Of a DNA stretch of 5,913 nt, positions 4,737 through 5,913 are shown piece by piece (position 1 is the stretch's first letter; each line of letters begins with the position of its first letter). Both the position numbers and the translations under genes were made by a program. Source of the stretch: Chloroflexota bacterium (GTDB taxonomy: Bacteria; Chloroflexota; Dehalococcoidia; Lucifugimonadales; CATQGZ01); contig JAQBTI010000147.1 in NCBI GenBank assembly GCA_027624995.1, positions 1-5,913 on the forward strand, in the 5' to 3' direction. The notes beneath the pieces were generated by a model. The model did not search any database. It had not been told where the DNA came from and saw only the letters and a program-made list of their open reading frames with translations.

Positions 4737-5913
4737 ATGCCACTGCTGACCGCCTCCGAACTGAAGGTCTCATACGGTGAGGTAGACATCTTCTCCGATG
4801 TGTCGCTGGAGGTGGCTGAGGCCGATCGCATCGGCGTGGTCGGCCCCAACGGTGGTGGTAAGACCTCCCTCGTGATGCTCCTTGTAGGCCAACAAGAGCC
4901 GACCGCCGGCCAGGTCCACCGCTCTTCGGGCCTACGCATCGGTTATGTGCCTCAGACGTCGCGGCCCGCCACGTACGGGACGATACGCGATGAGGTGATG
5001 CTGGCGTTCAAAGATATCGTTCAGTTGGAGGATGACATCGCGACCGCGGCGCGCGAGCTCGAGAGGGCGGGGGAAGAGTCGAGACGCAACGCAGAGCGCC
5101 AGTACTCAACCCTCCTGGCAAGATATGAGACCCTGGGCGGCTATGACTACGTCAACCATATGGAGAGGGTCACGGATGGCGTGGGACTCGATGAGCAGAC
5201 GTTGAGCAACGCGGCGGCGTCTGCAAGTGGCGGCGAGCGGACCCGCGCCGCGCTCGCACGTGCCCTCCTGGCCGACCCCGACCTGCTAGTCCTCGACGAG
5301 CCTACTAACTACCTAGATTTCAATGGGCTCGACTGGCTTGAAAAGTTCTTGAACAGCTCACGCAGAGCTTTCGTCGTAGTCTCACACGACCGCTTTTTCC
5401 TGGATGCTACCGCGAAGCGGATCTGGGATTTGGATAATGGGCGTCTTCAAGCATACAACGGCGGCTACACACAGTATCGCGTGCAGAAGGCCGAGCAGCA
5501 GATTCGACAGTCGAAAGAGTACGAGCGCCAGCAGGAGTTCATCGCGAAGGAGCTGGACTTTATCGCTAGGTACCATGCCGGTCAGAGGGCGAAGGAGGCC
5601 AAGGGGCGCGAGAAGAGGCTGGCGCGGCTGGAGCGCATTGATGCACCGGATGCGAGCGCGCGAGCGATTCGTCTTGCCAGCGCGTCCGTTTCCCGCGGTC
5701 CGCGAGTCGTCGTAAATGCGAGTGGGTTGGGTGTGGGTTTCGCGGAGGGAGGCGGGTCTGAGCTAATTACTCTCCAGGATGTAAAGTTGCTGCGTGGGTC
5801 GCGAACAGTGATTATCGGAAGCAACGGGACGGGCAAGACTACGCTGCTTCAGACCATCCTTGGAGAGCGGCCACCAATGTCAGGCGAGGTCAAGATCGGT
5901 GAGAAGGTCACCG
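4737..5913 (+). CDS. ABC-F family ATPase, 3' end beyond window
   Basis: The frame is open from ATG 4737 to the window edge (392 residues). It encodes a soluble twin-ATPase protein with no membrane part. ABC-F proteins bind the ribosome near the E site and relieve stalling or give antibiotic protection. Domain 1 has Walker A GPNGGGKT (36-43), Q-loop VPQ (71-73), signature SGGE (164-167), Walker B with DEPTNYLD (187-194, catalytic Glu188) and switch His217 in VVSHDRFF. The charged linker at about 240-305 (FIAKELDFIARYHAGQRAKE and on to KRLARLERI) is the P-site tRNA interaction motif typical of the family. Domain 2 reaches Walker A GSNGTGKT (361-368) and is then cut by the edge. Two positions are unusual: the signature region reads ASASGGE where LSGGE/Q is usual, and DEPTNYLD replaces DEPTNHLD. 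No strong ribosome binding site is seen. Which ABC-F subfamily it belongs to is unclear. Confidence 0.93.
   Translation, partial: MPLLTASELKVSYGEVDIFSDVSLEVAEADRIGVVGPNGGGKTSLVMLLVGQQEPTAGQVHRSSGLRIGYVPQTSRPATYGTIRDEVMLAFKDIVQLEDDIATAARELERAGEESRRNAERQYSTLLARYETLGGYDYVNHMERVTDGVGLDEQTLSNAAASASGGERTRAALARALLADPDLLVLDEPTNYLDFNGLDWLEKFLNSSRRAFVVVSHDRFFLDATAKRIWDLDNGRLQAYNGGYTQYRVQKAEQQIRQSKEYERQQEFIAKELDFIARYHAGQRAKEAKGREKRLARLERIDAPDASARAIRLASASVSRGPRVVVNASGLGVGFAEGGGSELITLQDVKLLRGSRTVIIGSNGTGKTTLLQTILGERPPMSGEVKIGEKVT

Overview
This is bacterial chromosomal DNA with fairly high GC and dense genes. The protein styles (a stand-alone catalytic subunit of a B12-dependent acyl-CoA mutase, an HpcH/HpaI aldolase, an ABC-F ATPase, and a membrane protein with a C-terminal zinc ribbon) would fit Chloroflexota (SAR202/Dehalococcoidia-like) or a similar uncultured lineage. 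That placement is inference; no rRNA or other marker gene is present.

Layout. At 1-408 (+) lies the C-terminal part of a ROK-family sugar kinase (fructokinase type). It is broken by an apparent one-base insertion in a G run at 133-136. Facing it at 405-1124 (-) is a six-helix membrane protein ending in a four-cysteine zinc ribbon; the two stop codons share the palindrome CTAG. A divergent spacer of about 230 bp (1125-1352) holds a good sigma70-type promoter reading rightwards (TTGACA-N17-TACCAT). Three co-directional genes follow: a calcineurin-like metallophosphoesterase resembling eukaryotic CPPED1 (1353-2207), an HpcH/HpaI-family aldolase (2263-2973), and a methylmalonyl-CoA-mutase-family large subunit (3005-4621). 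After a 115-bp gap with a small GC-rich hairpin, an ABC-F ATPase begins at 4737 and runs off the right edge.

How they may work together. The phosphoesterase, aldolase and mutase genes are separated by only 55 and about 31 bp and probably share the promoter near 1232. The aldolase would split or form a 2-oxo acid (pyruvate plus an aldehyde), and the mutase would rearrange a branched acyl-CoA, so a small carbon-compound catabolic operon is plausible. The mutase carries Phe and Gln where methylmalonyl-CoA mutase has its substrate-binding Tyr and Arg. This is the known isobutyryl-CoA mutase pattern, so the default label 'methylmalonyl-CoA mutase' is probably wrong for this gene. Its cobalamin-binding partner subunit is not in the window. 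No CRISPR array, tRNA, rRNA or insertion sequence was seen.
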